Origin: Sphingomonas yantingensis
Lineage (GTDB): Bacteria > Pseudomonadota > Alphaproteobacteria > Sphingomonadales > Sphingomonadaceae
NCBI RefSeq assembly: GCF_014199325.1
Contig: NZ_JACIJJ010000003.1
Coordinates: forward strand, 248,001-312,000
Length of the DNA: 64,000 bases
Reading direction: 5' to 3'
The first letter of the stretch is position 1, and every line of letters starts with the position of its first letter. A program made the translations under genes and the position numbers. Below the pieces are notes generated by a model. It was not told where the DNA came from, did not search any database, and saw nothing but the letters and a program-made list of their open reading frames with translations. Positions 22,901-30,762 of this stretch are shown piece after piece.

Positions 22901-23559
22901 ATGGCGTCGTGCGCGTCGTGGAAATCGGCCTCGGCGAAGCAACTGGGGTTGGTGGCGACCAGCGGCAGGTCGTTGACATAGGCGAGGTCGATCAGCGCCG
23001 CCTCTGCCGCCGTCTCCACCGCATCGCCGCGCCGCGCGAGCTCGATATAGAGCCGGTCGGGGAACAGATGCTGGAGCCGGTCGAGATAGGCCGCCGCCTC
23101 GCCCGCCTGCTCCTCCGCCAGTAGCCGCGTGAGCCCCCCCTCGCCGCCCGCGGTCAGGCAGAGGAGGCCGTCGGTCCGGCCCTCCAGCGCCTCCAGCGGC
23201 ACATGCGCGTCGAGCTCGACCGGGCGGCCGAGATGCGCTTCCGACACCAGCGCACAGAGGTTGTCGTAACCGCGCTCGTCCTGCGCGTAGAGCGAGAGCC
23301 AGTCGAGCGTCGGCACGCGGCTCTCGATCGTGCCGGGCCGCGCGACGCACAGCATCGTGCCGATGATCGGCTGCACCCCCTCGCCCTTGCATGCGTCGGA
23401 AAAGGCCATCGCCGCGTAGAGCCCGTTGCGGTCGGTCAGCGCGACCGCGGGAAAGCCCAGCTTGCGCGCCTGCTTGGCGATCGCCTTCGGCTCGATCGCG
23501 CCGTCGAGCATCGTGTAGCAGGAGAAGACGCGAAGCGGGACGTATTCGGCGTGGGGCAT
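19996..23559 (-). CDS. dnaE: DNA polymerase III alpha subunit
   Basis: Replicative polymerase catalytic subunit, 1187 residues. It has an N-terminal PHP domain, a polymerase core with PDFDIDFCETRRGEV (catalytic Asp residues, near 420) and GPGRGSGAGSAVAWAL (near 385), and the SLYRPGPMDNIPSF region near 595. A helix-hairpin-helix and an OB-fold follow. The first PHP metal-binding motif, usually HxH followed by S, is degenerate here (LRVFSCYTML), so the PHP site is probably inactive and proofreading would rest on a separate DnaQ. It lies 210 bp downstream of rimO, on the same strand. Confidence 0.97.
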   Translation of the reverse strand: MPHAEYVPLRVFSCYTMLDGAIEPKAIAKQARKLGFPAVALTDRNGLYAAMAFSDACKGEGVQPIIGTMLCVARPGTIESRVPTLDWLSLYAQDERGYDNLCALVSEAHLGRPVELDAHVPLEALEGRTDGLLCLTAGGEGGLTRLLAEEQAGEAAAYLDRLQHLFPDRLYIELARRGDAVETAAEAALIDLAYVNDLPLVATNPSCFAEADFHDAHDAMLCIAHSSYVMSEDRKRSSPEAWIKPAPVMKADFADLPEAIANTLVVAQRCAVAAPKRKPILPSLAGDREGEARMLRETAREGLKHRLRRIAELEGRELAPGWDRPHHGDVAPDQVAPTPEELEKADDWTAIYWTRLDYELDIIIAMGFPGYFLIVADFIKWAKDHDIPVGPGRGSGAGSAVAWALTITDLDPIRLGLLFERFLNPERVSMPDFDIDFCETRRGEVIRYVQAKYGHDTVAQIITFGKLKARAVLKDTGRVLQMSYGQVDRLAKLVPNHPTDPWTLDRAINGVSELHQMYEREDDVRRLLDLAMKLEGLPRHSSTHAAGVVIGDRPLAQLVPLYRDPRSDMPVTQFDMKYVEGAGLVKFDFLGLKTLSVLRKAVDLLAKRNITIDLDGLAWDDEGVYALLQRGDTVGVFQLESEGMRRTLSAVRPSNFGDIIALVSLYRPGPMDNIPSFGARKNGREAVTYPHPLLEGILSETYGIFVYQEQVMQAAQILAGYSLGGADLLRRAMGKKVKAEMDAQRAIFVAGCAEHNAIPAAKANELFDLIDKFAGYGFNKSHAAAYALLAYQTAWLKAHYPHEFFAASMCFDLALTDKLAIFVDDMKRLNIPCLPADLNASEAEFDVQPHEDGFAVRYALGALKGVGERAMEQVVDERKAKGVFKSLDDFARRVDPRLLNKRQVETLAAAGAFDAMNDNRPGVHAAAETILATAQRIHAGRASGQGGLFGDGEASEPPIRLPSSATWTLAERINAEKEAFGFYFSAHPLDRYAHLAKVHAARPIAALGEVQIAEGARAGATIAALVEDARWRTSARGKRYMMATLSDASGQVVATCFEDMTAEALEEAARAGGCGLMQVELDRRAGEDTARVTVKTIQPFETLSNNARLVLTIWVDEVAAIEPLAGLLRHERGGRGRVRIVTPIDGGEAEVSLGEDFLIDGERVDAIRAIPGVREAELLAPKLQLAG

Positions 23560-23638
23560 GGGTGCAGGCTAGGCCTTGGAGGCGGTTCGTGGAAGGCGAC
23601 GGATCAGTTTATCCACAGCAAACGACCCAGCGTTCACC

Positions 23639-23762
23639 GTCATCCCGGACTTGTTGCCTTATCCACTTGGCCGCGCTGCCGACGCTCGCTGCCAGCGAAA
23701 CGCGGTCGCCAATAACGCCTACCGCGCGCTGCGAGGTGGACCCGAGACAAGGCCGGGGTGAC
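23639..23762. repeat. Intergenic inverted repeat between rimO and dnaE
   Basis: Imperfect inverted arms (GTCATCCCGGACTTGT at 23639-23654; ACAAGGCCGGGGTGAC at 23747-23762) flank about 92 bp. Sequences of this form are dispersed between genes in many sphingomonads. It fills most of the 210-bp gap; no promoter was recognised inside. Confidence 0.7.
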
Positions 23763-23769
23763 GAAGTGA

Positions 23770-25098
23770 CTAAACCGGCGCGCCGTACAAGTCGTGGTCG
23801 TCGGCATCCTCCACCCGCACGCGGATGATGTCGCCGACCTCGCGCCCCACCACGTCGCGCAGGAACACCTCGCCGTCGATCTCCGGCGCGTCGGCCATCG
23901 AGCGGCCGGTCGCGCCGCCCTCTTCGTCCACCGCATCGAGGATCACGTCGATCTCGCGCCCGACCTTGGCCCGAAGCTTGGCGGCGGAGATGGCGGCGGT
24001 ACGCTCCATGATCCGGGCGTAGCGTTCTTCCTTCACGGCCTCGGGCACCGCGCCGTCGAGGTCGTTGGCCGCCGCGCCCTCTACCGGCTCGAACCGGAAC
24101 GCGCCGACGCGGTCGAGCTGCGCCTCGTCCAGCCAATCCAGCAGATACTCGAAATCGGCGTCGGTCTCGCCGGGGAAGCCGACGACGAAGGTCGAGCGGA
24201 TGGTGATGTCGGGCGCGATCGCGCGCCATGCCTTCAGCCGTTCGAGCACCTTGGCCTCGTTCGCGGGGCGCTTCATCCGCTTCAGCACATTGGGCGCGGC
24301 GTGCTGGAACGGAATGTCGAGATAGGGGAGGATCAGCCCCTCCGCCATCAGCGGGATCACCTGATCCACGTGCGGGTACGGGTACACGTAATGAAGCCGC
24401 ACCCACGCCCCGAGCTGCCCCAGTTCGCGCGCTAGATCGGTCATGTGCGGCACGACCTCGCGCCCCTTCCACATCCGCGGCTGCTTGCGGATGTCGATGC
24501 CGTAGGCGGAGGTGTCCTGGCTGATGACCAGCAGCTCGCGCGTGCCCGCCGCGACCAGCTTCTCCGCCTCGCGCAGGATCGCGTCGGGGCGTCGGCTGAC
24601 GAGGTCGCCGCGCAAGCTCGGGATGATGCAGAAGCTGCACCGGTGGTTGCAGCCCTCCGAGATCTTCAGATAGCTGTAGTGACGCGGCGTGAGCTTGAGG
24701 CCCGCCTCGGGCACCAGGTCGACGAACGGCGACGGGATCGGCGGCGCGGCTTCGTGCACCGCCTCGACCACCTGTTCGTATTCGTGCGCGCCGGTGATCG
24801 CCAGCACCTGCGGGAAGCGGGTGCGGATCGCCTCGGCTTCTTTGCCCATACAGCCCGTCACGATGACGCGGCCGTTCTCGGCCAACGCCTCGCCGATCGC
24901 CTCCAGCGATTCTTCCTTGGCGCTGTCGAGGAAGCCGCAGGTGTTCACGAGCACCACGTCGGCGCCGGCATAGTCCGCCGACATCCGATAGCCCTCGGAT
25001 CGCAATTTGGTCAGGATACGCTCGCTGTCCACCAGGTTCTTGGGACAGCCGAGCGAGACCATCCCCACCTTGGGGGATTCGGGAAGTCGCGTTGCCAT
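23770..25098 (-). CDS. rimO: Ribosomal protein S12 methylthiotransferase RimO
   Basis: Radical SAM methylthiotransferase that modifies the conserved Asp of ribosomal protein S12. It has an N-terminal UPF0004 domain with [12 protein letters not shown] (near residue 16), the radical SAM cluster [15 protein letters not shown] (near 155) and a C-terminal TRAM domain. 442 residues, a normal length. The gene is divergent from the aminopeptidase gene with an 84-bp gap. Confidence 0.95.
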   Translation of the reverse strand: MATRLPESPKVGMVSLGCPKNLVDSERILTKLRSEGYRMSADYAGADVVLVNTCGFLDSAKEESLEAIGEALAENGRVIVTGCMGKEAEAIRTRFPQVLAITGAHEYEQVVEAVHEAAPPIPSPFVDLVPEAGLKLTPRHYSYLKISEGCNHRCSFCIIPSLRGDLVSRRPDAILREAEKLVAAGTRELLVISQDTSAYGIDIRKQPRMWKGREVVPHMTDLARELGQLGAWVRLHYVYPYPHVDQVIPLMAEGLILPYLDIPFQHAAPNVLKRMKRPANEAKVLERLKAWRAIAPDITIRSTFVVGFPGETDADFEYLLDWLDEAQLDRVGAFRFEPVEGAAANDLDGAVPEAVKEERYARIMERTAAISAAKLRAKVGREIDVILDAVDEEGGATGRSMADAPEIDGEVFLRDVVGREVGDIIRVRVEDADDHDLYGAPV

Positions 25099-25182
25099 GA
25101 TCGGGCGGGCAGATAAGGTCTTTGGGGCGAAAAAGCGAGAGGCGCTGGCGCGGGGGGCGCGCAGCCCCTAGCTTCGCCGGCG

Positions 25183-26571
25183 ATGATCGATCTCAAGGCA
25201 ACCCTCGCCCCCGATCGCGGCCAGCCCGCGCGCGCCATTCACCTCGTCGATGCGGCCGGCCACGACGACTGGTTGCGCCAGCAGCCGCCCCGCCACCGCG
25301 CTGCGCTGCTGGCGCATCGGTTCAAGCCGACGCCAGGCGCCTTCGCGATCCTGCCGGGCGAAGCGGCGGAGGCTTGGTCGGCGGTCGTCGCGGTCAAGGA
25401 TGCGGGCGCGCTGGGCCCATGGTGCCTCGCCCGCGCGGCAGAGGCGCTGCCCGAGGGCGTCTATCGCCTCGACGCACGCGAGCCGGGCGACGCGATGCTT
25501 GGCTGGGTCCTCGCGCATTATCGCTTCGACCGGTATCGGAGCGAGGAGGCGCCGGGGCCGCGCACGTTGCTGACGAGCGAGCCGGGGCGGATCGAGCCGG
25601 TGCTGCGCGAGGCGGCGGCGATGATGCGCGTCCGCGATCTGGTCAACACCGGCGCCGGCGACCTAGGCCCCGCCGAGCTCGAGGCTGCAGTGGCGGAAAT
25701 CGGCGCGGCACACGGCGCGCGGCTGACGGTGACGAAGGGCGCCGATCTCGAGCGCGGTTATCCGATGATCCACACTGTCGGCGCCGCGGCCATTCAGGCG
25801 CGCGCGCCGCGGCTGATCGAGCTCGACTGGGGCCGCGACGGCGATCCGCGCGTCGCGATCGTCGGCAAGGGCGTGTGTTTCGATACCGGCGGCCTCGACC
25901 TCAAGCCCTCGGCAGCGATGCGGCTGATGAAAAAGGACATGGGCGGTGCGGCACACGCGCTGGCGCTCGCCGAACTCGTCATGGCGGCGCGGCTCCCGGT
26001 GCGGCTGCACCTGCTGATACCCGCGGTCGAGAATGCGGTGTCGGGCGCGGCCTTCCGTCCCGGCGACGTGCTGAGGACGCGCAAGGGCCTCTCCGTCGAG
26101 AACACCAACACCGACGCCGAAGGGCGGCTGATCCTGTGCGACGCACTGACCCGCGCGGTCGAGGAGAAGCCCGAGCTGATCCTCGATTATGCGACGCTGA
26201 CCGGCGCCGCGCGCGTGGCGCTCGGCCCCGACCTGCCGCCGCTGTTCGCCAATGACGAGGGGCTGGCCGCCGATCTGCTGGCGGCGGGCGAGCGGACCGG
26301 CGACCCCTTGTGGCGGATGCCGCTGTGGGACGGATATGACGACATGCTCAAGTCCGACATCGCGGACATGGTGAACGCGCCCGAGGGCGGCTTTGCCGGC
26401 GCGATCACCGCCGCGCTGTTCCTGCGGCGTTTCGTGCCCCCCGCGACGCCCTGGGCGCATCTCGACGTGTTCGCCTGGCGGCCCGCGACGAAGCCGGGGC
26501 GGCCCAAGGGCGGCGACGCCTATGGCCTGCGCGCGGCCTGGGCAATGCTTCGGGCACGGTACGGCGCATGA
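25183..26571 (+). CDS. M17 family leucyl aminopeptidase
   Basis: Cytosolic two-metal aminopeptidase removing N-terminal residues from peptides. The C-terminal catalytic domain has VGKGVCFDTGGLDLKP (near residue 227), MKKDMGGAAH and the family signature NTDAEGRL (near 308). The 462-residue length and the divergent N-terminal domain match the short alphaproteobacterial M17 group rather than classical PepA. The next gene starts four bases inside it. Confidence 0.93.
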   Translation: MIDLKATLAPDRGQPARAIHLVDAAGHDDWLRQQPPRHRAALLAHRFKPTPGAFAILPGEAAEAWSAVVAVKDAGALGPWCLARAAEALPEGVYRLDAREPGDAMLGWVLAHYRFDRYRSEEAPGPRTLLTSEPGRIEPVLREAAAMMRVRDLVNTGAGDLGPAELEAAVAEIGAAHGARLTVTKGADLERGYPMIHTVGAAAIQARAPRLIELDWGRDGDPRVAIVGKGVCFDTGGLDLKPSAAMRLMKKDMGGAAHALALAELVMAARLPVRLHLLIPAVENAVSGAAFRPGDVLRTRKGLSVENTNTDAEGRLILCDALTRAVEEKPELILDYATLTGAARVALGPDLPPLFANDEGLAADLLAAGERTGDPLWRMPLWDGYDDMLKSDIADMVNAPEGGFAGAITAALFLRRFVPPATPWAHLDVFAWRPATKPGRPKGGDAYGLRAAWAMLRARYGA

Positions 26572-26864
26572 CGCACTGGCTGCTCCGCTATCGCTTCGCG
26601 CCCGATTATCTCGGACGGCGCGGAGCGTTCCGCGCCGAGCATCTGCGCCTCGCCTGGGAGGTCGCCGACGAGGGGACGCTGATCCTCGGCGGCGCGGCGG
26701 GCGATCCGCCGGACGAGGGGCTGCTGGTGTTCACGACGCGCGCCGCGGCACAGGCGTTCGCGGCGGCGGACCCTTATGTGGCGGAAGGATTGGTGCTCGA
26801 CTGGACGCTCAAGCCATGGGCGACGGTGGTCGGTGCGCTTGCGGCGACGCCGGTCCGACCCTGA
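26568..26864 (+). CDS. YciI-like protein
   Basis: A 98-residue protein of the YciI/YCII-related dimeric alpha+beta barrel fold. It has an early HWLLRYRFAPDYLGRR stretch and DPYVAEGLVLDWTLKPWATVVG near the end, matching the family's DPY/F...G pattern. Its biochemical role is unclear. It overlaps the aminopeptidase stop by ATGA, so the two are translationally coupled. Confidence 0.85.
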   Translation: MTHWLLRYRFAPDYLGRRGAFRAEHLRLAWEVADEGTLILGGAAGDPPDEGLLVFTTRAAAQAFAAADPYVAEGLVLDWTLKPWATVVGALAATPVRP

Positions 26865-26867
26865 GTC

Positions 26868-26949
26868 GTCGCCCCGGCGAAGGCTGAGGCCGCTCGCCGC
26901 ATCTCCGGCGTGCCCTCAATGAACGATCCCAGCCTTCGCTGCGATGACG
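26868..26949. repeat. Sphingomonad-type intergenic inverted repeat
   Basis: Imperfect inverted arms: 26868-26890, containing GCGAAGGCTGAGG, and 26925-26949, containing CCCAGCCTTCGC. They are separated by about 34 bp, between two convergent genes. This could act as a transcription-terminating structure for both sides; no T run was seen. Confidence 0.65.
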
Positions 26950-26957
26950 TTCGGGGG

Positions 26958-27458
26958 TCAGGGCTCGACCCAAACCCGCTCGCTCTTCCCCTCGCGCACG
27001 ATCCACAGGTCGCCGAAATCGGCATGGACGAGCGGGCCGGGGCGGGTGCCGCCGAAGCACTCGACGATCTCGGGCACGGTGTTGCTGTGCCCGACGATCA
27101 GAACGTCCCCCGGCTGCGCCTTCACCGCCCCGACCAGCCGCGCGGCGTCGGTCCAGTCATAGTCGATCGGCTTCAGGCCCTTCGCCGCAGCCACCGGAGC
27201 GGCGCTCGCCCGCGTCCGGGCGAACGGCGTGACATAGATCGCCGCCAGCGACTTGCCCTCGAACCAGCGGACCAGCGACCGGGCGCGCGCCTCGCCGACA
27301 GCCGTCAGCCGGGCGTCCTTCACCCCCTCAGGCGTGTCGAAATGGCGGACGACGTAGATCGTCTGCGGCGCAGGCTTGCCCGCACAGCTGGCCAGCGCCA
27401 GCGCTGCCGCAAGGCCGAGGACCCGGCGTCGTCGCCAGGCGCGATGGGCCTCAGCCAT
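26958..27458 (-). CDS. Lipoprotein histidine phosphatase (SixA-like)
   Basis: A 166-residue protein starting MAEAHRAWRRRRVLG, with a basic/hydrophobic signal and a lipobox LASC (Cys near residue 26), so it is probably a lipoprotein. The phosphoglycerate-mutase-type histidine phosphatase core shows VVRHFDT (catalytic His) and DVLIVGHSNTVPEI (second His). In the given sequence the reading frame runs in from the preceding gene without a stop. The internal signal peptide argues that this ATG is the true start. Confidence 0.82.
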   Translation of the reverse strand: MAEAHRAWRRRRVLGLAAALALASCAGKPAPQTIYVVRHFDTPEGVKDARLTAVGEARARSLVRWFEGKSLAAIYVTPFARTRASAAPVAAAKGLKPIDYDWTDAARLVGAVKAQPGDVLIVGHSNTVPEIVECFGGTRPGPLVHADFGDLWIVREGKSERVWVEP

Positions 27459-27893
27459 CGGCGAATGCGCGCGGGTCGCGGCAGAAGACCTTGTGCCCTT
27501 GATCTCGACCTCGGCCCGCTCGCCGGGGGCGGCCGTCATATCGACCTCGCCCTTGCGCGTGCCCAGCTTGATGCGAAGCGGCCCTTCGAAGCGGCAGCGC
27601 ACGCCGGCCTTGGTGCTCATGCACACCTTGTCGATGATCGCCTCGGCCTCGGCCATCGTCACGTTGTCGCCAATCGGGCGAAGCGAGATCGACGTGCCAA
27701 GCGTCCCGCCGACCAGCGACAAGCCGAGCGTCGCCATGTCGCGCAGCAATTCGCCCGTCGTCTGACCCTGACGCCCCCTTTCAACGGGGATCAGCTCGAT
27801 CTGGGGCGCCACCCGCTCGCAAAAGGTCGGAACGGGCGCGGCGGACTGTATGGCCGAGAATGCGAGCAGTTCGCCCAACAGCTTGATCGACAT
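27451..27893 (-). CDS. Hypothetical protein with an apparent 3' frameshift
   Basis: A hypothetical protein starting MSIKLLGELLAFSAIQ, containing a putative export signal and two Cys-bearing stretches (VCMSTKAGVRCRF). As given, its frame continues into the histidine phosphatase. About 14 codons before the ATG of that gene, the neighbouring frame encodes HKVFCRDPRAFADG followed by a TGA that overlaps the phosphatase start (ATGGCTGA). Restoring one base near 27495 would give an ordinary two-gene overlap. The coordinates assume that end. Function unknown. Confidence 0.6.
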
Positions 27894-27924
27894 CGCGATC
27901 CCTTCGGCCTCCTGGTGCCCGCGC

Positions 27925-28674
27925 TTAACCGAGCGCCGCCGCCGCTTCAATGATCGGCACGAACTTCTCCGCGGTCAGGCTCGCGCCGCCGACCAGCGCG
28001 CCGTCGACGTGCGGCGCGGCGAGGATCGTGTCGGCGTTCGCCCCCGTCACCGATCCGCCATAGAGGATCCGGATGCCGTCCGCCGCCTCACCCACCATCT
28101 GGCGCATCTTGGCGCGGGCGATGGCGTGGATCGCGGCGATTTCCTCGACCGTGGGCGTGCGGCCCGTGCCGATCGCCCAGCGCGGTTCGTAGGCGAGTGT
28201 GAACCAGTCGCCGCTTGCATCCTCGGGCACCGATTTCTCGATCTGCGCCTGGACAACGCGCTCGGCACGGCCGGCGTCGCGCTCGGCCTCGGTCTCGCCG
28301 CAGCACAGGATGACCGACAGCCCGTGACGGCGCGCGGCGGCGGCCTTCGCCCAGGCGTCGTGACTCGTCTCGTTCTGGTCGGCGCGCCGCTCGCTGTGGC
28401 CGACGATCACCGTTGTGGCCCCCGCTTCCTTCAGCATCGGCGCGGAGATGCAGCCGGTGTGCGCGCCCGAATCGCGTTCGTGCACGTCCTGCGCCCCGAT
28501 CGCCAGCGCACCGGCATGTTCCGCCGCTAGCGCGAGCAGCGTGGTGGGCACGCACAACGCCACGTCCACGCCCGGATGCGCGGCGGCGGCGGCAGCGATC
28601 GCCTCGACCTCCACGACCGCATCGCGCAGTCCGTGCATCTTCCAGTTTCCCGCCACCAACTTCCGCCGTGTCAT
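27925..28674 (-). CDS. tpiA: Triose-phosphate isomerase
   Basis: Interconverts dihydroxyacetone phosphate and glyceraldehyde 3-phosphate. The 249-residue protein starts MTRRKLVAGNWKMHG (Lys of NWKM). VIVGHSERR (catalytic His) and the catalytic Glu in LAYEPRWAIGTG are present, with the phosphate loop ILYGGSV. The start excludes an upstream frame that has no support. The hypothetical gene at 27893 follows 31 bp later. Confidence 0.96.
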   Translation of the reverse strand: MTRRKLVAGNWKMHGLRDAVVEVEAIAAAAAAHPGVDVALCVPTTLLALAAEHAGALAIGAQDVHERDSGAHTGCISAPMLKEAGATTVIVGHSERRADQNETSHDAWAKAAAARRHGLSVILCCGETEAERDAGRAERVVQAQIEKSVPEDASGDWFTLAYEPRWAIGTGRTPTVEEIAAIHAIARAKMRQMVGEAADGIRILYGGSVTGANADTILAAPHVDGALVGGASLTAEKFVPIIEAAAALG

Positions 28675-28815
28675 CACAATCCCCGCATCAACCTGCATTC
28701 GTATGCAGCCCGTGCCAGCCCGAGCCCGCGCGCACAAGCTTGTCGCGGGGCCCATCGCCCCCTAAAGCGCGCCGCTCCTGCCTTTTCGGTGCTTCGCGAA
28801 CGAACGGACGCTTCG

Positions 28816-30762
28816 ATGCTCAATTTCTTCCGCCGGGTGGTCAAGTCGAAGTTCGGCGTGATCTTCACGCTCGCGGCCCTCGCGATCATCGCGATCAGCT
28901 TCGGCGTCGCCGACATCAACGGTATGCGCCAGGGCGGCACGGCGTCGGGCGCGACGCTGATCGAGGTCGCGGGCGACGGGGTGAGCGAAATCGACCTGCG
29001 CCAGCGCACCCGCCTCGCGCTCGATGCGGTGCGCGCCGAGCAGCAGGGCATCGACATGGCCGGGTTCCTCAATGCCGGCGGGTTCGAAAGCGTCGTCGCG
29101 CGGGTCGAGAACGGCCTCGTGCTCGAACAGTTCGCGCAAAAGAGCGGCATGCTCGCGTCCAAGGCGCTCGTCGACGGCCAGATCGCCAGCATCCCGGCGT
29201 TTCAGGGCTTCGACGGCAAGTTTAGCCAGACCAATTTCGAGCGCGCGCTTTCCCAGCGGCAGATCACGCCCGAGCAGCTGCGCACCGACATCGCGCGTGA
29301 AACCTATGCCCAGTGGCTGCTGACGCCGACGATCGGCGCGGGCCAGGTCGGCGACCAGCTTGCCCTCCCCTATGCCAATTTGCTGCTGGAGCGGCGCAAG
29401 GGCCAGATCGCGCTGATCCCGGCGGCGGTAAACGCATCGGCGAACCCGACCGACCAGCAGCTTTCCGGCTTCTACAGCGACAACCGTGCGCGCTACATGA
29501 TCCCCGAGCGGCGCGTCGTCCGCTATGCGATCGTGACGCCCGACGCCTATGCCGCGCGCGTTCAGGTGACCGACGCCGACCTTCAGGCGGCGTACAAGGC
29601 GGCGGGCGACAAATACGCCCCCTCGGCCACGCGCACGCTGGAACAGGTCATCGTTCTCGACCAGGCGCTGGCGACCAAGATCGCGGCGCAGGTGAAGGGC
29701 GGCACCGCCGTCGCCGCCGCCGCGCGCGCCGCCGGGCTGGAGGCGACGACCGCCAGCAACGCCAAGCAGTCGGCCTTTGCGACGCAGACCTCCGCCGACG
29801 TGGCGAAGGCCGCGTTCGCCGCGCCCGAGGGTAGCGTCGTCGGGCCGGTTCGCTCGCCGCTCGGGTTTCACATCATCAAGGTTGCCGGCATCAGCCAGTC
29901 GGCGGGTCGCCCGCTGGCGGCGGTGCGCGACGAACTGACCGCCGAAGTCCGCAAGCGCAAGGAAGCCGAGGCGATCGCCGACGCGCAGCAGAAGCTCGAC
30001 GGCGGCATCGCCGACGGCGCGACCTTCGACGAGCTGATTGCCGACCAGAAGCTCTCGGCGCAGACCACGCCCGCACTGACCGCGCAGGGCCTGAACCCCG
30101 ACGCGCCGACCCAGGCACCCGATCCGCGTATCGCCACCGTCATGCAGGCCGGCTTCGCCGCGCAGGACGGCGACGCGCCGCAGATCGTGCCGATCGGTCA
30201 GGACGGCACGTTCGCGATCGTCGCGCTCGGCCGCACCGTGCCCGCCGCCGCGCGCCCGCTCCAGTCGATCCGAGATACCGTGGTACAGGACTGGCGCCGC
30301 CAGCAGGCCAAGCTCGCCGCGCGCCGCATCGCCGATGCCGTCGTCGCCAATGTCGGGCGCGGCACCGCGCTTCAGCAGGCGCTGGGTGCGGCGGGCGTCA
30401 CCGGCGGGCCGGGCATCCAGACGATCGACGTGTCGCGCGCCGAGCTTGCCGCGCGCCGCGTACAGCTGCCGCCGCCGGTCGCGCTGATGTTCAACCTGAA
30501 GCAGGGCGGCGCCAAGCTGATCGAGGCGCCCAACAGCGGCGGCTGGTTCGTCGTGACCGTCACCGGCATCACCCCCGGCGACGCGCGCAAGGCGCCGGGC
30601 GCGATCCAGTCGACGCGCCAGGGCCTCGGCTCCGTCATCGGCCGCGAATATGCCGAGCAGTTCACCAACGCCGCCAGGAAGCAGCTCGGCGCGACGCGCA
30701 ACGCCGCCGGCCTCGCCAAGCTGAAGGCCGACCTCGCCGGTCAGGGCGCAGCGGCAGAGTGA
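28816..30762 (+). CDS. PpiD-like membrane-anchored peptidyl-prolyl isomerase
   Basis: A 648-residue periplasmic foldase with an N-terminal membrane anchor (MLNFFRRVVKSKFGVIFTLAALAIIAIS) and an SurA/PpiD-like chaperone region. Around residues 225-370 a parvulin-type domain contains APEGSVVGPVRSPLGFHIIKV. The start is the ATG fitting the anchor. The trpE start (GTG) overlaps its stop by four bases, giving co-translation with tryptophan synthesis, a common arrangement in this group. Confidence 0.9.
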   Translation: MLNFFRRVVKSKFGVIFTLAALAIIAISFGVADINGMRQGGTASGATLIEVAGDGVSEIDLRQRTRLALDAVRAEQQGIDMAGFLNAGGFESVVARVENGLVLEQFAQKSGMLASKALVDGQIASIPAFQGFDGKFSQTNFERALSQRQITPEQLRTDIARETYAQWLLTPTIGAGQVGDQLALPYANLLLERRKGQIALIPAAVNASANPTDQQLSGFYSDNRARYMIPERRVVRYAIVTPDAYAARVQVTDADLQAAYKAAGDKYAPSATRTLEQVIVLDQALATKIAAQVKGGTAVAAAARAAGLEATTASNAKQSAFATQTSADVAKAAFAAPEGSVVGPVRSPLGFHIIKVAGISQSAGRPLAAVRDELTAEVRKRKEAEAIADAQQKLDGGIADGATFDELIADQKLSAQTTPALTAQGLNPDAPTQAPDPRIATVMQAGFAAQDGDAPQIVPIGQDGTFAIVALGRTVPAAARPLQSIRDTVVQDWRRQQAKLAARRIADAVVANVGRGTALQQALGAAGVTGGPGIQTIDVSRAELAARRVQLPPPVALMFNLKQGGAKLIEAPNSGGWFVVTVTGITPGDARKAPGAIQSTRQGLGSVIGREYAEQFTNAARKQLGATRNAAGLAKLKADLAGQGAAAE

